Counted from the first letter of the stretch, positions 8,277-17,017 are shown. The stretch is 64,000 nt of DNA from Granulicella arctica (GCF_013410065.1 NZ_JACCCW010000001.1:868001-932000); one strand, 5' to 3'. Translations and numbers: made by a program. Notes: a model not told the origin generated them from the sequence alone.

Positions 8277-9202
8277 AGAGTGGCCTCGCTAACATCTTTC
8301 TGTATGAACTCGTAGACCTCTGGAAGCCGATCAAGGGACCGGGGAACGCGCAGAATGGATACGGGAACTTGTCGCGCTACCTCGGCCAAACCCCGAAATC
8401 GGTCATCTACCAAGGGAAAGTGGTCCAGTTTCTTTGAATTAGGGAGGGTGTAGTGGAGGTAAGAAGCGACCGCGCAGACCGCATCGATGCCAGTGATCCG
8501 CTGCGCCTGTGGAGCCATCGTCGCAGGAGCTGGTTTTAGAAGATAGATATGACGTAACGGGGATGCGTCGGGCGAGTAGTTTGCCGCACGATAGCCGAGG
8601 TCTTCCGCAGCGCGATATGGGCGATAGAACGGGATCGCCGGCTGAACATCGGCGTAGCTTTGCCGATGAATCGCGATATGGTCGTCGGTGACCAGAGCAT
8701 GTCCTTCCGTGAGGAAATAGTTCAGCAAAGTAGACTTTCCGGCGTGAGATGGGCCGAGAACGGCTACGCAGCCAGCAGATGATTCAGAGGTAGTATCGTT
8801 ATTCGACGTCGTCCTGAAAGCCATGCCATGAAGGAACTCCGTGGAGCCTCTCAGAAAGACATAGAGTGGAATGATCTGCTGAAGGATCCAGTACCGCAGC
8901 GATTCGTCGGACATTTCGTGTACAGCAAGACATTGGATTGTGTTGGACGCAATCCAGTACTGAATATCGAGAATGGAATCGATCTGCACGGCGACGTAAA
9001 GATCGTGATAGACGATGTGAACGGTTCTGTCCTGAGCGTAGCAAGGACCTATCGGCTCGCCAGGATCTTTTTCGAAGCTTGCGATGCGTTGAACGTCGAG
9101 CGTAATCGTAGAGCCGTCCCGGACGGTGCGAGGGAGAGTGTCAAAAAGCAGGTTGCTTTCGATACTCTCCCCGTACACCGTATAGACGTCGCTGACCTTC
9201 AA
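8273..9202 (-). CDS. HprK-like kinase of RiPP-like operon
   Basis: This 309-residue protein has the P-loop of HPr kinase C-terminal domains (LGPSHAGKST, 149-158) and the downstream acidic pair TDDHIAI (172-178). It lacks the usual HprK sensor organisation and has its own N-terminal region. Related kinases in lasso clusters phosphorylate the C-terminal Ser of the peptide; the candidate precursor here ends in Gly, so another residue would have to be the target. The likely start is TTG at 9202, 6 nt after the precursor stop, with an alternative GTG at 9178. Its 3' end overlaps the radical SAM start by 4 nt. Confidence 0.82.
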   Translation of the reverse strand: MKVSDVYTVYGESIESNLLFDTLPRTVRDGSTITLDVQRIASFEKDPGEPIGPCYAQDRTVHIVYHDLYVAVQIDSILDIQYWIASNTIQCLAVHEMSDESLRYWILQQIIPLYVFLRGSTEFLHGMAFRTTSNNDTTSESSAGCVAVLGPSHAGKSTLLNYFLTEGHALVTDDHIAIHRQSYADVQPAIPFYRPYRAAEDLGYRAANYSPDASPLRHIYLLKPAPATMAPQAQRITGIDAVCAVASYLHYTLPNSKKLDHFPLVDDRFRGLAEVARQVPVSILRVPRSLDRLPEVYEFIQKDVSEATL

Positions 9203-9208
9203 CGTTAC

Positions 9209-9382
9209 CTACCCAATGACTGCGACGGCAATGGAAGGCGTGAGGATGAGCACAATCGATGGGTCGAGTTCGTCAGGATTCATAAGACCGAAGATTTTGG
9301 TGCGCTCGGCGAGCGAACCGTATTCGGTCAACGTGGGTTTGGTGTAGGTGACTTTCGCGTTTGTAACAGTTTGCTTGCTCAT
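9209..9382 (-). CDS. Candidate RiPP (lasso-like) precursor peptide, 57 aa
   Basis: The ATG at 9382 is preceded by GGGGGA at good spacing; an upstream in-frame start at 9430 is less likely. The first half looks like a lasso leader: Tyr13-x-x-Pro16, Leu18, Gly22 and Thr28 in YTKPTLTEYGSLAERT match the YxxP-L-G-T pattern bound by B1/RRE proteins. If cleavage follows Lys29, so that Thr28 is the penultimate leader residue, the core starts IFGLMNPDELD. Asp37 and Glu38 then fall at core positions 8 and 9, where lasso ring acceptors lie. The remaining tail is hydrophobic and ends AVAVIG. There is no Cys and no C-terminal Ser. It is the first gene of the operon. Confidence 0.75.
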   Translation of the reverse strand: MSKQTVTNAKVTYTKPTLTEYGSLAERTKIFGLMNPDELDPSIVLILTPSIAVAVIG

Positions 9383-9571
9383 GGTGTTTTCCCCCGGCTG
9401 TATTGAGATGTTGGAATGGCGTCCTGCCACCCACTATATCGACCTTTGTGTACTAACGGAAGTGCAAACTTTAAAATAATGACAAAAGTAATCGTTTTCT
9501 GGGGTTTCATCTGTCTCTTAGGTGACATATAGAGCTTCTGGAGGGGGTGAGGGGCGACGCATGTACAGTAA

Positions 9572-9752
9572 AAGGGTGCAGGTGCAAGGCTTATGGCCTT
9601 GTTAAACGGGAAGCCGGTGAGATTCCGGTGCTGACCCGCAGCGGTGATGGGAGCGAACGACGCACGGCCTGAGGCCACGCACTGTTCTTGAAGGAGAATG
9701 GGAAGCGGCGTTTAGTAGGTAGCCCAAAGTCCGAAGACCGGCCTGCCGCCAC
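9572..9752 (+). ncRNA. Cobalamin (B12) riboswitch upstream of metE
   Basis: The AdoCbl-type aptamer is recognisable. It has a GGTGC lead-in, the core B12-box region GCCGGTGAGATTCCGGTGCT at about 9613-9632, then CTGACCCGCAGCGGT, and the 3' element AGTCCGAAGACCGGCCTGCC at 9728-9747. It precedes metE, the B12-independent methionine synthase, so cobalamin binding should turn metE off. The expression platform probably lies in 9753-9905, which holds a CACCG/CGGTG hairpin at 9841-9857 and the AAGGAG ribosome-binding site just before the ATG at 9910. Confidence 0.93.
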
Positions 9753-9909
9753 CACCATGGAAGAGCCGTGTGCTCTGACCGTGGCGTGCGCTGAGGAGTC
9801 TGGTCTCGAGGTTGGACCTGTCGCCACTGTGTCGTGTTTTCACCGTATATTGCGGTGATTCGCGTGCCTGCGCATGGGTGGTTCCCTTTGCTTTAAGGAG
9901 AGGAACCGA

Positions 9910-12201
9910 ATGTCTACATCATCCGCTGCAACCACTAATAGACAATTTAATACTGCAAATCTGGGGTATCCCCGTATGGGGCGTCACCGTGAGCTGAAGT
10001 TTGCGCTGGAAGATTTCTGGCGTGGCCGCATCTCGGAGGAGAGCCTGATTGCTACAAGCAAAGAGCTGCGCGAGCGGCATTGGAAGCTTCAGCAGAGTGC
10101 GGGAATCGACCATATTCCCAGTAATGATTTTTCTTTCTATGACCAGGTGCTGGATGCGCTGGTTCTGGTTGGCGCGACCCCCAGCCGGTTTGGGGTCGGG
10201 CAGCAAGTGACTCTAGAGAGTTACTTCCAGATGGCGCGTAACAGTCATGAGCAGACAGCGATGGAGATGACGAAGTGGTTCGATACAAACTACCACTATC
10301 TGGTTCCGGAGTGGGGTGCGGATCTCAGCTTTGTGCCGAATACGAGCAAGGTGGTTGGAGAGTACAAGGAGGCGCTGGCGCTTGGCATCGCGACGCGTCC
10401 GGTGCTGATTGGGCCGGTGACGCTGCTGTTGCTGGGCAAGGGCGTGGAGGGGCTTGAGCCGTTGACGTTGTTGCCACGTTTGCTGAGCGCCTACAAGGCC
10501 GTGCTGGCGGAGCTGGTTGCGGAGGGTGCGGAGTGGGTGCAGATCGATGAGCCGTGCCTGGTGACGGACCTGACGCAGGAGGCTGTAGCGGCGTATCGCC
10601 TGGCGTATGCGGAGCTGTCGAAGCTGCCGGTGAAGCTGATGCTGACGACGTATTTCGGTGCGCTCGGGGACAATCTGGAGCTGGCTTGCTCGCTGGGAAC
10701 GGCGGGTTTGCATATCGATGCGGTTCGTGCGCCGGAGCAGCTGGCGGTGGTGGTCGAACGGATCGGGCCGGAGCAGATATTGAGCCTGGGATGTGTGGAC
10801 GGGCGGAATATCTGGCTGGCGAATCTGGTGGCTTTGCGTGGAACGGTCGAGTCGGTTGCGGAGAGGCTGGGGGCGGATCGGTTGCAGATTGCGCCTTCGT
10901 GCTCGATGCTGCATGTTCCATATGACACGGCGGATGAGCACATGTTGAACGGGCGCATCGGCGATTGGCTCAGCTTTGCTCAGCAGAAGGTTGAAGAGCT
11001 GGCGCTGCTGGCGAAGGGTCCGGCGGGAGCTTCTGCGGCTTATGTGCAGAACCTGTTGCGGCATGAGGATCGGATGACGGCGGAGAGCAGCACAAACGTT
11101 GTTGTGCGCGATGCTTTGGCGAAGTTGAAGGAGAAGGATCTGCATCGGAAGGCCGCGTATCCCGAGCGGGCGGTGGTGCAGCGGGATGAGCTGAAGCTGC
11201 CGTTGCTGCCGACGACGACGATCGGCTCGTTTCCGCAGACTACGGAGGTGCGGAAGCAGCGCGCGGCGAATAAGGGCGGGCATCTTTCGGATGCCGACTA
11301 CAACACGTTTCTTGAGCAGGCGATTACGGACTGCGTGCGTCAGCAGGAGGCGATTGGCCTCGACGTGCTGGTGCATGGCGAGTTCGAGCGGAACGACATG
11401 GTGGAGTACTTCGGCGAACATCTATCGGGGTTCGCGTTTACGCAGAACGGCTGGGTGCAGAGCTATGGGTCGCGGTGCGTGAAGCCACCGGTGATCTATG
11501 GCGATGTGTCGCGGCCGAAGGCGATTACGGTGTTCTGGAGCGACTATGCGCGGTCGCTGACGAAGCGGCCGATGAAAGGGATGTTGACCGGGCCGATCAC
11601 GATTTTGCAGTGGTCGTTTGTGCGGAACGATATTCCGGAGAAGGATGTGGCATGGCAGATTGCGCTGGCGCTGCGGCAGGAGGTGTGCGATCTGGAGGCT
11701 GCCGGGATCCGCATCATTCAGGTGGACGAGCCTGCTCTGCGCGAGGGGCTGCCGCTGCGGCGTGCGGATTGGCCGGGGTATCTGGACTGGTCGGTGAAGG
11801 CGTTCCGGCTGGCGACCTCGGGCGTCGAGAACGGCACGCAGATCCATACGCACATGTGCTACTGCCAGTTTGAAGATATCCTCGACTCGATTGCGGCTCT
11901 GGATGCGGATGTGATCTCAATGGAGACGGCTCGGTCGCGGATGGAGATGCTGCATGCCTTCCAGCAACATGGCTATCCGAACGAGATTGGACCGGGGATC
12001 TATGACATCCATTCGCCGCGGGTTCCGACGACCGAGGAGATGAAGGGGCTGCTGACGCTGGCGCTGGAGGTGCTTCGACCGGAGCAGGTGTGGGTCAATC
12101 CGGACTGCGGTTTGAAGACGCGTGGCTGGCCGGAGACGGTTGCGGCGTTGACGAACCTCTGCGAGGCAGCGGCGCTGGTTCGTGCGGAGATTGCGAGCTA
12201 G
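9910..12201 (+). CDS. metE: Cobalamin-independent methionine synthase
   Basis: MetE transfers a methyl group from 5-methyltetrahydropteroyl-triglutamate to homocysteine. The start at 9910 (MSTSSAATT) has AAGGAG ahead of it and gives 763 residues, close to the 753 of the E. coli enzyme. The upstream in-frame ATG at 9874 lies before the ribosome-binding site and is rejected. The N-terminal half begins NLGYPRMGRHRELKFALE. The C-terminal catalytic half has TTTIGSFPQT, the zinc motif HTHMCYCQF and NPDCGLKTRGW. Expression is controlled by the cobalamin riboswitch just upstream, implying that the organism also has, or can use, a B12-dependent MetH. Confidence 0.97.
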   Translation: MSTSSAATTNRQFNTANLGYPRMGRHRELKFALEDFWRGRISEESLIATSKELRERHWKLQQSAGIDHIPSNDFSFYDQVLDALVLVGATPSRFGVGQQVTLESYFQMARNSHEQTAMEMTKWFDTNYHYLVPEWGADLSFVPNTSKVVGEYKEALALGIATRPVLIGPVTLLLLGKGVEGLEPLTLLPRLLSAYKAVLAELVAEGAEWVQIDEPCLVTDLTQEAVAAYRLAYAELSKLPVKLMLTTYFGALGDNLELACSLGTAGLHIDAVRAPEQLAVVVERIGPEQILSLGCVDGRNIWLANLVALRGTVESVAERLGADRLQIAPSCSMLHVPYDTADEHMLNGRIGDWLSFAQQKVEELALLAKGPAGASAAYVQNLLRHEDRMTAESSTNVVVRDALAKLKEKDLHRKAAYPERAVVQRDELKLPLLPTTTIGSFPQTTEVRKQRAANKGGHLSDADYNTFLEQAITDCVRQQEAIGLDVLVHGEFERNDMVEYFGEHLSGFAFTQNGWVQSYGSRCVKPPVIYGDVSRPKAITVFWSDYARSLTKRPMKGMLTGPITILQWSFVRNDIPEKDVAWQIALALRQEVCDLEAAGIRIIQVDEPALREGLPLRRADWPGYLDWSVKAFRLATSGVENGTQIHTHMCYCQFEDILDSIAALDADVISMETARSRMEMLHAFQQHGYPNEIGPGIYDIHSPRVPTTEEMKGLLTLALEVLRPEQVWVNPDCGLKTRGWPETVAALTNLCEAAALVRAEIAS

Positions 12202-12211
12202 CTGGAGAATG

Positions 12212-12251
12212 GCCGGGGCGCGGTGGTTTGCCGTGCCCCGGCTCTTTCTTT
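12212..12251. terminator. Intrinsic terminator between convergent genes
   Basis: The stem GCCGGGGC (12212-12219) pairs with GCCCCGGC (12235-12242) and is followed on the plus strand by TCTTTCTTTGG. It directly follows the metE stop and lies just before the stop of the opposing solute-binding-protein gene. Confidence 0.7.
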
Positions 12252-12253
12252 GG

Positions 12254-13270
12254 TTATTTGAGTGGCAGGGCGTACATCAGGCCGCCCTGGTTCCAGAGTG
12301 CGTTGAGCCCTCGGGGGAGTTTCAAAGGGGAGTCGGTACCGAGGTTTCTGTTGAAGATCTCTCCGTAGTTGCCGACGGCGAGGATGACGTTTGCGGCCCA
12401 GTCATCGTCGAGGCCAAGGGGGCGTCCCAGCTCGCGTGTTTTGCCGAGGAGTCGTTGGGTTGTGGGATTGCGGCTGGTGTTTGGCGATTGGGCTGTGCTG
12501 GCGGTGATGCCGCTCTCCTCTGCCTGGATGAGGATGTTGATGGTCCAGGTGAGGATCTTTCCCCACTGCTCGTCCGAGGTGCGGTAGGCCACGGCGAGGG
12601 GGTCCTTCGAGATGTTGTCGGGGAGTAGGGCGTAATTTTTTGCGAGCGGGCCGAAGGACTCTCGGGTTTCGGCGAGGCGGGTCAGGTCGGCTGCGAGGCC
12701 GGTGCAGTTGTTGGTGACGTAGGCTGCCTCCATTTCTCCTTCCTCCTGGAATGGGAAGGGGATGAAGGTGAGGTGGTGGCTCTCAAACCAGGCTCGCAGT
12801 GTTACCTCGGCTTCTGTTTCGGCGAGGACGCAGATCTTTTTTCCGCTGAGATCGGTTGCTTTTTCGATACCGGAGGTGATCGGGACCATCAAGGCTACGC
12901 CGTCGTAGAGGACAGGACGAGTGAGGGAGATGCCGCTCTCGGTTGTGTGGGAGAGGTCGGCGCTGAGGGAGGGGATGAGGTCGATCTCGCCTGAGCGGAG
13001 AGCGGCGAGGCTGGTCTGGTCGTCGGGGTAGCCTTTGATAACTACCTTGGCGTTGGGGCCTAGGACGGCGGTGGCAGCAGCTTTGCATAGGTCCTGGTCG
13101 AAGGCTACGCGGGCGCCGTGGTCGTCCGTTGTGGAGAACTCGGCTTCGCTCTGGTCGATGCCGCAGATGAGTTGCTGGGCTTTGCGGATGGAATCGACCG
13201 TGGTCCCTGCGTGAGCGACAGGAACCACGGTGAGCAACAGAAGCAGGAGGCTGGTTTTACGAAGGTGCAC
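12254..13270 (-). CDS. Periplasmic amino-acid-type solute-binding protein, orphan
   Basis: This 338-residue protein has a cleavable signal peptide (RKTSLLLLLLTVVPVAHA) and a family 3 solute-binding fold like AapJ general amino-acid receptors. Visible parts are GARVAFDQDLCKAAATAV, LRSGEIDLIPSL, the Thr-rich SLTRPVLYDGVALMV, DLSGKKICVL and a C-terminal NYGEIFNRNLG segment. No ABC permease or ATPase gene is adjacent. The start codon is GTG at 13270, and its G is shared with the TAG stop of the upstream phosphoesterase gene (TAGTG), so the two proteins are probably made together. This may point to a role in using the phosphoesterase products, which is inference. Confidence 0.83.
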   Translation of the reverse strand: MHLRKTSLLLLLLTVVPVAHAGTTVDSIRKAQQLICGIDQSEAEFSTTDDHGARVAFDQDLCKAAATAVLGPNAKVVIKGYPDDQTSLAALRSGEIDLIPSLSADLSHTTESGISLTRPVLYDGVALMVPITSGIEKATDLSGKKICVLAETEAEVTLRAWFESHHLTFIPFPFQEEGEMEAAYVTNNCTGLAADLTRLAETRESFGPLAKNYALLPDNISKDPLAVAYRTSDEQWGKILTWTINILIQAEESGITASTAQSPNTSRNPTTQRLLGKTRELGRPLGLDDDWAANVILAVGNYGEIFNRNLGTDSPLKLPRGLNALWNQGGLMYALPLK

Positions 13271-15231
13271 TATGGAATCCAGGTGCCGGAGGTTGGGATG
13301 CCGGGAGTAGTGTCGGGGCGGGGGTTGAAGTCGGCGGGGATGGGATTTGGCTTGCCGGAGTCGGTTGGCGTGATGCCGAGGGCGTGGCAGCCCTGGCCTC
13401 CCATGTGGGGGAAGCTGTTGATCTGGGCTTCGGGGATCTCCGCGTAGGACGGGGACAGAGGTTTGCGCTTGCCGAGTAGGCGGAGGTTGTCGAAGCCGGA
13501 GAAGAGATCGCCGACGCCCTCTACCTTGTCGTCGGCGGGGCCGAGGTCTTTTTGGCCGTGCTGCTCCAGTCCAATCTTGCGAGCGCGCTCTTCGTCGGGC
13601 AGGTCTGCCAGTGGGATCAGGTTGAAGAGCTCGTCGACGAATTTGATGATCGAGCTGTGCTCGGAGAGCTCGTGCGAGACGCCGTGGGCTACGCCGTAGG
13701 GCGAGATGAGGAGAAAGGGGATGCGTGGGCCCTGATCGAGGGGAACGCCAGCGGCATCGTGCGAGCGGACGCGTGGTCGTGCGTGGTCGTAGAGCCCGTC
13801 TGACTCGTCGTAGGCGATCAGGATGGCGCTCTGGTTCCAGTAGGGGCTTTGGGCGATGGCGTTGATCTCTTTGGCAAGGAAGGCTTCGCTGATGCCGGAG
13901 TCCGCGTAGCCGGGGTGGTCGTCGTTGCCGTTGAAGACGGTTGCGAGATGCGGATTGGGATCGGCGGGCGGGAGGCTGGCGATGTTGCCATAGCCGCCAC
14001 GGACGTAGAAGACCCCGGAAGATGGGAGCCGTCGGGCGGCTACGTCGTCGAAGAAGGCCCCCATGGGATGCATGTGGATGTTTGCTTCGGGGTTGTCGGA
14101 GACGTAGCCGAAGTACTGCGGCCCGTTGTGGTGGATGACGTAGTTCTTGTGCGTTGCGATTCCGACGGGGTCGGTGGGCTCATGGCCGTAGCCCTGCTGG
14201 TACCAGCCCCAGTTGATGGCGGGGACTCCGTGGCCTGCGATCTTTTTGATGTCGCCCTGGACGTCCATCAGGTCGAAGACTGGGTTGTAGTCGGCGGCGG
14301 TGGTCTTCTCGATATCGCTCCCCATGAAGGAGAGGGGCAGCGTGGCGAAGGTGAGGTTGGGCGCGGGGTTTTTATCCTGGGTCGGTTTCGGCTGGGCTGG
14401 ATTGCCTGCGGCGTCCTGCGCGAGACCCCAGTAGGGATGGGCGTTCGCGACCATGGGCAGAGCGGTGCCGTTCTTCCCTTCCGCCAGATTGGGGTGCAGC
14501 ATCCACTGGGTTTCGCCGGATTGGCCGGCGATCATGGCGATGGCGTTCGGTCCGGAGGGTCCGATGACGGTGTCGAAGAAGTGGTCGAAGAGGGTGAACC
14601 GGTCGGCGTAGCTCCAGAGGAAGGGCGCTGCATCGCAGTCCACGTGCGACATAACGAGCTCGCCGAATTGCTTTCGTTCGAGCGTGGGGAGTTTGGAGGG
14701 CTTGCCGTCGATCAGGGTGACGCCCTCTTCGGTCAGGGCGTAGCGGTCGTTCTGAGCGATGGAGTTGGCGTCGAGATCGAGCTTGTGGGCGATGCCGAGG
14801 TGGCTGTGGTTTACCGAGGCGATGTCGGTGGGGTAGAGCGGAACGGTCTTACCGTTGGCGTCGACGACGGACGCTGGGATTTTGAAGGGGGAGATGGTGC
14901 CGATGGTGCCGTCGAGGTTGACGATGGGCTGGGTGAATCCGGCGATCTGATCGGCGGATTTCGAGTAGAGTCCATCGGCTCCGGGGTAGGTGGCGAAGTA
15001 GAAGTCGAAGGAGCGGTTTTCCTGGAAGAGGATGAACACGTACTTGATGTGTTGGCGGATGAGGCGGAGCTTCTCTGCGTGTGAGAGATTTGGCGCGTCG
15101 GCTACCTTGACGACCATCCGCTGAACGGTGCTGTTGGAGCGGGGGGCGATCTCGATTGCAGGTGGAGCTACCTGAGCCGAGGCGACTGTGGCACAGGCAA
15201 AAAGGAGAGGTAATCCTCGCATCAGTTTCAT
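13270..15231 (-). CDS. Secreted phospholipase C / acid phosphatase-like phosphoesterase
   Basis: A PF04185-type phosphoesterase of 653 residues from the ATG at 15231, which starts a signal peptide (MKLMRGLPLLFACATVASA). An upstream in-frame start at 15264 would add 11 residues before the signal. Metal- and active-site motifs include FQENRSFDFYFATYPGADG near the N-terminus, GPSGPNAIAMIAG in the middle, and AYDESDGLYDHARPR with GPRIPFLLISPYG near the C-terminus. Family members act on phospholipids or other phosphomonoesters outside the cytoplasm. A paralogue is cut by the left edge of the window. It is translationally coupled to the downstream solute-binding protein. Confidence 0.88.
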   Translation of the reverse strand: MKLMRGLPLLFACATVASAQVAPPAIEIAPRSNSTVQRMVVKVADAPNLSHAEKLRLIRQHIKYVFILFQENRSFDFYFATYPGADGLYSKSADQIAGFTQPIVNLDGTIGTISPFKIPASVVDANGKTVPLYPTDIASVNHSHLGIAHKLDLDANSIAQNDRYALTEEGVTLIDGKPSKLPTLERKQFGELVMSHVDCDAAPFLWSYADRFTLFDHFFDTVIGPSGPNAIAMIAGQSGETQWMLHPNLAEGKNGTALPMVANAHPYWGLAQDAAGNPAQPKPTQDKNPAPNLTFATLPLSFMGSDIEKTTAADYNPVFDLMDVQGDIKKIAGHGVPAINWGWYQQGYGHEPTDPVGIATHKNYVIHHNGPQYFGYVSDNPEANIHMHPMGAFFDDVAARRLPSSGVFYVRGGYGNIASLPPADPNPHLATVFNGNDDHPGYADSGISEAFLAKEINAIAQSPYWNQSAILIAYDESDGLYDHARPRVRSHDAAGVPLDQGPRIPFLLISPYGVAHGVSHELSEHSSIIKFVDELFNLIPLADLPDEERARKIGLEQHGQKDLGPADDKVEGVGDLFSGFDNLRLLGKRKPLSPSYAEIPEAQINSFPHMGGQGCHALGITPTDSGKPNPIPADFNPRPDTTPGIPTSGTWIP

Positions 15232-15349
15232 AGAGTTTGCTAGTGGCGGATAGCCGCCGACCATCTTCCTTTCTTACGGGTAGTGCATTGCAGAGCTGCC
15301 TATTTGTTCTTCTAGGGTACGGCCACTGTGCGGTGTCCGGCTAGACAAA

Positions 15350-15784
15350 GTGCTTTGTTGTTTGCAAGAGCGCAGAGATGAGGCTGCCACGAAACTGTCT
15401 GCTTGGGCTCAGCTCGTCACTGGTGTAACTCCAGTTTGCCGACGATCCAGCCTTCTGGGTTATGAACCAAGAGAGACCGCAATCTTCCATACTGAGAGCA
15501 TAGACGCCGAACGCGCATTTCTCCTGTCTCTGCCGCATGTGGTCGAAACAGTCAGCGAGACAACTCAGTGGGGCAACAAACTTGTCTTCCGAGTAGGAGA
15601 TCAAGCAGTAGGCGGAAAGATGTTCTCCCAGATTGACTTTGAAGAAGACGGCAGAGCGGTGCTCTCTTTCGCCACTGATCCCGAACGATTTCACGAGCTT
15701 ATCGAAAGAGAAGGAGTTATCCCAGCTCCCTATCGAGCACGCCTCTATTGGATCGCCCTCACAGTGGTCAAAAATGGACAGTAA
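15350..15784 (+). CDS. MmcQ/YjbR family protein
   Basis: From about residue 50 the frame reads as a YjbR/MmcQ domain: [61 protein letters not shown] and [10 protein letters not shown]. This small domain has a CyaY-like fold and no settled biochemical role. The GTG at 15350 would give 144 residues with an unusual N-terminal extension. No good ATG with a ribosome-binding site lies closer to the domain, so the start is uncertain. It is not clearly in an operon. Confidence 0.7.
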   Translation: MLCCLQERRDEAATKLSAWAQLVTGVTPVCRRSSLLGYEPRETAIFHTESIDAERAFLLSLPHVVETVSETTQWGNKLVFRVGDQAVGGKMFSQIDFEEDGRAVLSFATDPERFHELIEREGVIPAPYRARLYWIALTVVKNGQ

Positions 15785-15872
15785 ATTCATCTCGTAAAGA
15801 AATCCTCTGAACAGTAGCTCCTGTAATATCCTGATCGTCGAACATCCAACTTCATCTTTAGGGGTTTCTAAA

Positions 15873-16724
15873 ATGCTGGTCCGCTGGTCATATGTTCGTA
15901 GAGTCACTCTGGGAATCTTTTCTGCAATAACTCTTACTGCAAGCATCACACCCGCCGCCGCCGCGCAAGACGCCCTCGTTACGGCACTCAAACAGAAATA
16001 CCGTCTCACGGAGATCAATATGCAAGGGGTAGCGGCTAGCCCTGGAACCGTGTTGACGATCGAAGCCGACGGGATCAACGCCGAACCCTACCCAACGATG
16101 ATCACCTTCGAAAACCCAGTCGTGGACGGGCAAGTGAAACAACGCTCCAAGGGCCTCGGCCTTCTCAAGAGCAACAACTTGCAGATCCTGCAGCCTGGCC
16201 AGAAGGTCTATATCACCAAGATCAATGACGACACGCAAGGAAAGGAGGATGCTCTCAAGGTGACCATCCTCACATCCGACGCGGTCCTCGCCACGTTTTC
16301 GCGCGGCACATACGGAGGCACGTATCAAGCTGCAAAGAGATACTCCACGACCCTGGACTTCAAAGAACCCAAGGGTACCCTGGCGCAGATGTCTGTAGAT
16401 GATGCGTCAAAAATGATCGAAGCCATTCTGTCGGTGAATCCCGCCGATCAGGTACGTGCACGCGCCACCGGTGTAGTTGCCCGTTCCTGCGAACCGCATT
16501 GCGCCGTCTCCACGACAACTGGCACAACCGTCGGAGGCGCAATTGTCTCACAGGCCGACACGCAGCCCGCCACTCCGACCGTCGCGCTTGGACAGTCGAC
16601 TGCTCAGGTAACTTCGATCCTCGGCCCACCCAAGCAGATCATCGACCTGGGTTCGAAGCAGATCTACAAATATCCCGATATGAAAGTCGTCTTCATCGAC
16701 GGCAAAGTTAGCGACGTAGACTAA
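15873..16724 (+). CDS. Secreted protein with C-terminal BamE/OmlA-like segment
   Basis: A 283-residue protein with a signal peptide ending near ITPAAAAQ and no recognised catalytic motif. The central part is a predicted beta-rich domain, with Ser/Thr/Gly-rich linkers around residues 205-235. The C-terminal segment VALGQSTAQVTSILGPPKQI followed by KQIYKYPDMKVVFIDGKVSDV resembles the 'G-xT...V...LG.P' repeat of BamE/OmlA-like proteins, where a short alpha/beta unit reports a periplasmic interaction. Function is unknown. A GGGG stretch precedes the ATG at modest distance. Confidence 0.75.
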   Translation: MLVRWSYVRRVTLGIFSAITLTASITPAAAAQDALVTALKQKYRLTEINMQGVAASPGTVLTIEADGINAEPYPTMITFENPVVDGQVKQRSKGLGLLKSNNLQILQPGQKVYITKINDDTQGKEDALKVTILTSDAVLATFSRGTYGGTYQAAKRYSTTLDFKEPKGTLAQMSVDDASKMIEAILSVNPADQVRARATGVVARSCEPHCAVSTTTGTTVGGAIVSQADTQPATPTVALGQSTAQVTSILGPPKQIIDLGSKQIYKYPDMKVVFIDGKVSDVD

Positions 16725-17017
16725 CGTAGCCAGCAAATAGCTCTCGATGAAATGGAATGAGTGCACCACACCTCAATATTCCTTTCAACACTGTAGAAAT
16801 CATGTGCGGTCGTCACCGCACTCAATGAAACATCCGTTTCAGCTGCACCGCTTTTTGCCCACCCATAACACCCTTTATGGGTGGGTACGCTCTCTACTAC
16901 CTCTTTCAACGCTTGCCTTCTAAACAAAGAGCAAGAGTCAGCCCGGAATCCTCCTCACCACAAATCCACACAAAACTCACAGTTGACCTGCACCCCAGAC
17001 CCGCATAGCGTTAAACC
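16725..17017. other. Intergenic region with stable hairpin, upstream of yceD
   Basis: No gene is visible. A perfect 11-bp stem with 6-nt loop lies at 16858-16885 (CCCACCCATAA / TTATGGGTGGG). It lacks a following U-tract on either strand, so I do not call it a terminator. The promoter for the yceD-rpmF-plsX group should lie between the hairpin and 17018. Confidence 0.5.

Noticed and set aside
10213..11421. A 402-codon minus-strand frame within metE
   Set aside because: It is rich in Arg, Leu and Gln with no recognised motif and lies fully inside metE.
16858..16885. Perfect 11-bp hairpin as a terminator
   Set aside because: No U-tract follows on either strand.
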